A DNA stretch of 64,000 bases, from positions 30,381,994 through 30,445,993 of the forward strand of contig NC_087252.1 in the NCBI RefSeq assembly GCF_037042905.1. Direction: 5' to 3'. The stretch's first letter is position 1. The number at the start of each line of letters is the position of its first letter. The DNA is from Lytechinus pictus. Lineage: Eukaryota; Echinodermata; Echinoidea; Temnopleuroida; Toxopneustidae. A model generated the notes under the pieces. It saw only the letters and a list, made by a program, of their open reading frames with translations, had not been told where the DNA came from and ran no database searches. Below, piece after piece: positions 62,401-64,000 of this stretch. The translations under genes and the position numbers were made by a program.

Positions 62401-63815
62401 AAACTCGATATCTTACAAGTATCCTCGTGTCGTCTACTTCTCGAAACATCGAATCTGGGCGGTCCTTTTCAGGACCATTCAACGATGATAATAATGATAG
62501 TGGTAATAAAAATAACAATAATGATAAAAGGCCTATTAATAAAAAGAAATATTATAATGACACTACCGGTACATTTATCTAAAGTAGCCATATGAGCTCC
62601 GAATATTTTTTTCTCTCAGTATAAATGACTTACTGTGAAACCTCTGCCCTGATACTCCTTTTCTTGTCTTATTTATTCCTTTTGTTAGTATTTACCATGG
62701 TATGATACCATGATCACGCTGTATCACCTTAAACATGTGAAACGGTATCCATCTTTTTCATTCGGATTTCATCATCAAGTTGTAGATTGACATTTCTCCT
62801 GCCCTTTTTCTATCCTGTTTTCCTTACACAGGAATCGCCGCTTGTGGAGATCCTGGAGCTCCAACACATGGAAGTAGAAGCCCGGGGGACAGGTCTACCT
62901 ACATGGATGGCGCTGTCATGCAATTCTCCTGCGATCCTGGATACAAACTACACGGAAACACTGAGATCATCTGCCAGCCAAACGGGGAATGGGATAACGC
63001 CAAACCGTCATGCATAGGTGAGAACGTGCAGATTCAAGTTCTAAGATCGATCCTGGTCTGTGAAACACAGAACTAGGCAATTCCATTAAATTATACCACT
63101 GAGATTTGAGATTGATTATATTTCTATATTGCAATCAATCAAACCAATTACACATTTTAGCTGTATAAAAATAATTTCTACGCTTGCCGTTGTCACACCT
63201 TAAACAAAGTAACTTCGGTTACTTAACATAGGCCTACTGGAGCACCATACTAGTCAAGTCATTTTTTTTTGGTTCCCCAAAAATACTTTGTATCAAACTC
63301 TTCGCGAAAGGAAATGCGTTGCAGTGATAATCATGGTCAACATGTGCACTGCATGCATGTGCCTTTTAATAAAGGAGAGTGTATTCAAATTTAAACATAG
63401 TCATGCGTAAGAAAATGTATCGCAGAATCTGTAACAAATTATGTTACAGAATGTGCATTTGAATAGATAAACAGCCCCAAGACATACAAGTTTTGTCCCT
63501 GTGCTTCCATGCACCCTCCCCATCTGCCCCCTAAACCGACCCCCCCCCCCCCCCGCCGTCCACGGAGTCTCTCTTCTTCTCAAATCATACCCCTTCATCA
63601 CTTAATAAAACTATATATGTCTCTTCCCCAAACTGCAGCAATATCTTGTGGGAATAATCCCCATACTGTGCACAACGCAATACAGGAGACCCGTTCACAT
63701 TCTTTCCGAGGAACTACTCTTTATACATGCAACCAGGGATTACTCCCTTCAGGAAACCCTTTGTCACACTGTCAAGCAAAATCAACATGGAGTCGGCCGG
63801 ATTTTCAGTGCAATG
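50427..63815 (+). CDS. 5' part of a secreted or surface protein with sushi and C-type lectin domains (gene runs off the right edge)
   Basis: Ten exons join in frame (50427-50490, 52249-52467, 53148-53336, 55531-55707, 57873-58022, 58928-59074, 59888-60160, 61651-61791, 62832-63017, 63639-63815); 1723 nt, about 574 residues so far. All introns are phase 1. Order: signal peptide, divergent sushi-like domain, sushi, C-type lectin domain 1 (three exons), C-type lectin domain 2 (two exons), sushi, sushi. No membrane segment is seen yet and the last visible donor (GTATGC at 63816) shows that more exons follow outside the window. The mix resembles selectins and the lectin/sushi proteins expanded in echinoderm immunity, so glycan recognition in defence or adhesion is inferred. 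It starts 3.7 kb after the FZ gene on the same strand. Confidence 0.88.
52249..52467 (+). CDS. Lectin gene exon 2: divergent sushi (CCP)-like domain
   Basis: Acceptor ataacacag precedes 52249, donor GTAAAT follows 52467; phase 1 both ends. Six cysteines: AEC, WTC, PHC, VWGC, WIC and YC. The VWGCEENYVMEG..WICG...QW......YC part follows the sushi pattern (Y-x-C-x-x-G-Y.. C...G.W....P.C), with an additional Cys pair near the start. No closer family is recognised. Confidence 0.75.
53148..53336 (+). CDS. Lectin gene exon 3: sushi (CCP) domain
   Basis: Acceptor ttccattag precedes 53148, donor GTAAGA follows 53336; phase 1 both ends. Canonical CCP: TCPDPPVPAYGEV, a GDTVQYSCKTGYQRMGS strand, NTCG, then SWKNAAPTCK. 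Four cysteines and the W between Cys3 and Cys4 are all present; one domain per exon. Confidence 0.9.
53991..55296. mobile_element. 1.3-kb hairpin (foldback) element in the lectin gene intron 3
   Basis: Ends AAGGCCCCCTCACACCTGACC and GGTCAGGTGTGAGGGGGCCTT; the two ~620-bp arms pair along their whole length (CGTCCGCCTAC, GATCTATTCCCTCGTC, CCAACGATTTTTCAATTCGTC, CAGCCATCGCAAGGCATAT) around a centre near 54610. It sits between the sushi exon 3 and lectin exon 4. No coding capacity; class not determined. Confidence 0.8.
55531..55707 (+). CDS. Lectin gene exon 4: first C-type lectin domain, N-terminal part
   Basis: Acceptor gtttcag precedes 55531, donor GTAACT follows 55707; phase 1. Encodes an N-terminal cysteine (TVCDAG), SHSC, and MTWNEAKTTCRDRGG, the helix-1 and Cys of the C-type lectin fold (W.EA...C...GG). 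Confidence 0.85.
55812..56799. mobile_element. 988-bp hAT-like element with perfect 8-bp target duplication, in lectin intron 4
   Basis: Ends CAGGCGCGTAGCCAGG and CCTGGCTACGCGGTTG are inverted, flanked by GGTCTAAT on both sides (55804-55811, 56800-56807). It split a GTCTAAT-type minisatellite. It contains a nested hAT-like piece at about 56515-56673 (CAGGGGCCGCGGAA.. / ..CTTCTGCGGCTCCTG). Confidence 0.75.
56808..57085. repeat. GTCTAAT/GTCCA array in lectin intron 4 (continues 55750-55811)
   Basis: Mixed units TTTCGTCTA..., AGTCCAATTAGATC.., AGACGAAATGG. Same family as the arrays around the 4.2-kb palindrome axis. Confidence 0.6.
57873..58022 (+). CDS. Lectin gene exon 5: first C-type lectin domain, middle part
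   Basis: Acceptor tgatacag precedes 57873; donor GTGGGT at 58023 keeps phase 1. Encodes GELAMIKTPTMQED, then SSYFWIGVKEGRNWKWSNDAT, the beta-2 WIG motif and following strand of C-type lectin domains. A second donor GTATTG at 58027 would break the phase and is less likely. Confidence 0.85.
58928..59074 (+). CDS. Lectin gene exon 6: first C-type lectin domain, C-terminal part
   Basis: Acceptor aatttag precedes 58928, donor GTAAGT follows 59074; phase 1. Encodes FWADYHPSESSGTNCISL, YQWVDAPCGSSRRFICQY. The cysteines of the domain are complete, but the long loop has no EPN/QPD motif and WND is WVD, so calcium-dependent sugar binding by this domain is doubtful. Confidence 0.85.
59431..59695 (+). 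mobile_element. tRNA-derived SINE, copy 2
   Basis: Head GTGGTGAAGTGGTAAAAAC, B-box-like GGTTTCGAATCTC, body TGTTTTCCTTCAGAAAGAAA and GGGTGCCCGGTAGG, and a TATTATTATC tail. Diverged relative to copies 1 and 3. Confidence 0.6.
59888..60160 (+). CDS. Lectin gene exon 7: second C-type lectin domain, N-terminal part
   Basis: Acceptor attttag precedes 59888, donor GTAAGT follows 60160; phase 1. Encodes GSCTG, RKCYWFS, TWSDAKTSCSSEGGSLVKV, then DWWIGGYDD and AWFWMD. All the early C-type lectin landmarks are in one exon, unlike domain 1, where the same part is split in two. Confidence 0.88.
60349..60459. mobile_element. ~110-bp MITE (TTACACTGTAAA ends), copy 1
   Basis: TTACACTGTAAATAAATGAA at the left, TTCATTTTTTTACAGTGTA at the right, with an inner TGACTGCACTGTAAGTGC. 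Copy 2 is at 60637-60732. Confidence 0.65.
60540..61560. repeat. Copy of the left-edge dispersed repeat, in lectin intron 7
   Basis: Begins with AATAGACTGGGCTATTTCGACG and a G-run (as inverted at 350-400), has GAAAATTGGCACGTGCGTTA, and ends with TGTTGCGTAA... and a GGGCTGATAAATCATCCCCCC hairpin like 720-900. Interrupted by the MITE at 60637. Confidence 0.5.
60637..60732. mobile_element. ~96-bp MITE (TTACACTGTAAA ends), copy 2
   Basis: Same termini and inner GTATATTGACTGCACTGTAA as copy 1; it interrupts the repeat with the G-run/CTGATTCAG core. Confidence 0.65.
61651..61791 (+). CDS. Lectin gene exon 8: second C-type lectin domain, sugar-binding part
   Basis: Acceptor tttaccag precedes 61651, donor GTATGT follows 61791; phase 1. 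Encodes FMSWDSNQPND, KCVEVNS, HDWNDANCN and LAMCQI. It carries a QPN long-loop motif, the following Glu and an intact WND, so calcium-dependent glycan binding is likely. EPN usually favours mannose-type and QPD galactose-type sugars; QPN is mixed, so specificity cannot be called. Confidence 0.88.
61937..62222 (+). mobile_element. tRNA-derived SINE, copy 3
   Basis: Head GTGTCGTGGTCTAGTGGTTC, B box GGGTTCGAATCC, body ATGGCGTGTTTTCCTTCAGCA and GTGCTGCACTCGACCCAGG, GGAGCGCCTTGAGCACCTAC, and a (TTA)n tail. The best-preserved copy, in lectin intron 8. Confidence 0.7.
62832..63017 (+). CDS. Lectin gene exon 9: sushi (CCP) domain
   Basis: Acceptor ccttacacag precedes 62832, donor GTGAGA follows 63017; phase 1. 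Canonical CCP: AACGDPGAPTHG, MQFSCDPGYKLHGN, IICQPNGEWDNAKPSCI, with four cysteines and the conserved Trp. Confidence 0.92.
   Translation, partial: ESPLVEILELQHMEVEARGTGLPTWMALSCNSPAILDTNYTETLRSSASQTGNGITPNRHA
63639..63815 (+). CDS. Lectin gene exon 10: sushi (CCP) domain, last exon in window
   Basis: Acceptor aactgcag precedes 63639, donor GTATGC follows 63815; phase 1. Encodes ISCGNNPHTVHN, TTLYTCNQGLLPSG, SHCQAKSTWSRPDFQC. The CCP pattern is complete but the usual aromatic after the second Cys is LL. The gene continues beyond 64000. Confidence 0.88.
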
Positions 63816-64000
63816 GTATGCCGAAATTCAAAATACATGAACCCTTGATTGCTAATGAATGCTCGAAGTGAAAATACAAGAAGTTTGAAATACTTTATAA
63901 GGTTGCCAAAGACATGGGTAATTATACGGTAAAATAAATAAAATTGGCCTACATGTCTATGTAGCAGTAGATGAGCTCAACATGCTCAAGTGACATTAAA

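Noticed and set aside
1-64000. Prokaryotic operon, prophage or defence system
   Set aside because: No ribosome-binding-site-led long frames; all supported coding sequence is in short exons with animal extracellular domains.

Overview
This window is animal nuclear DNA. Its genes are split by introns with GT..AG borders, it is rich in foldback (MITE-like) elements, and it has no bacterial-style operon. Secreted FZ, FN3, Ig, sushi and C-type lectin modules, SLC10 and THAP remnants, tRNA-derived SINEs and arrays containing TGACCTTTGACC together suggest an ambulacrarian deuterostome, most likely an echinoderm such as a sea urchin. That assignment is inference; no species can be fixed from the sequence.

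Region 1 (about 0.2-17.5 kb) is almost entirely repeats. A very large imperfect palindrome spans about 0.4-9.2 kb with its axis near 4.2 kb. Its right arm carries a 1.14-kb insertion containing a 163-bp satellite; other copies of the same arm show the empty site. A THAP-domain exon remnant lies on the minus strand at 9.7 kb. A higher-order satellite with a period of about 840 bp, built from monomers of about 136 bp, fills 12.2-16.5 kb. Both satellites carry perfect DR1 sequences (TGACCTTTGACCT).

Region 2 (17.5-27.9 kb) holds foldback elements, TTTCGTC-rich minisatellites and an intronless, frameshifted SLC10 (bile acid:sodium symporter family) pseudogene at 19.3-20.3 kb.

Region 3 (27.9-46.7 kb) is a complete plus-strand gene that I assembled from 11 exons with compatible phases (795 codons plus stop). 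It predicts a secreted protein: signal peptide, FZ cysteine-rich domain 1, Thr-rich linker, FN3-like domain, FZ domain 2, Ig domain, a linker dense in N-glycosylation sequons, and a terminal domain with two DxDxDG..(F/Y)CR-type repeats. There is no membrane segment and no netrin domain. Its two FZ modules each keep all ten cysteines, so a secreted binder of Wnt or another lipidated ligand is a reasonable hypothesis.

Region 4 (50.4-63.8 kb and beyond the right edge) is the 5' part of a second plus-strand gene. Ten exons encode a signal peptide, a divergent sushi-like domain, a sushi domain, two C-type lectin domains and two more sushi domains. All its junctions are phase 1. It looks like a secreted or surface lectin of the selectin/complement-like type; the 3' end is outside the window. 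The introns of both genes are loaded with foldback elements, hAT-like and mariner-like non-autonomous transposons and SINEs.
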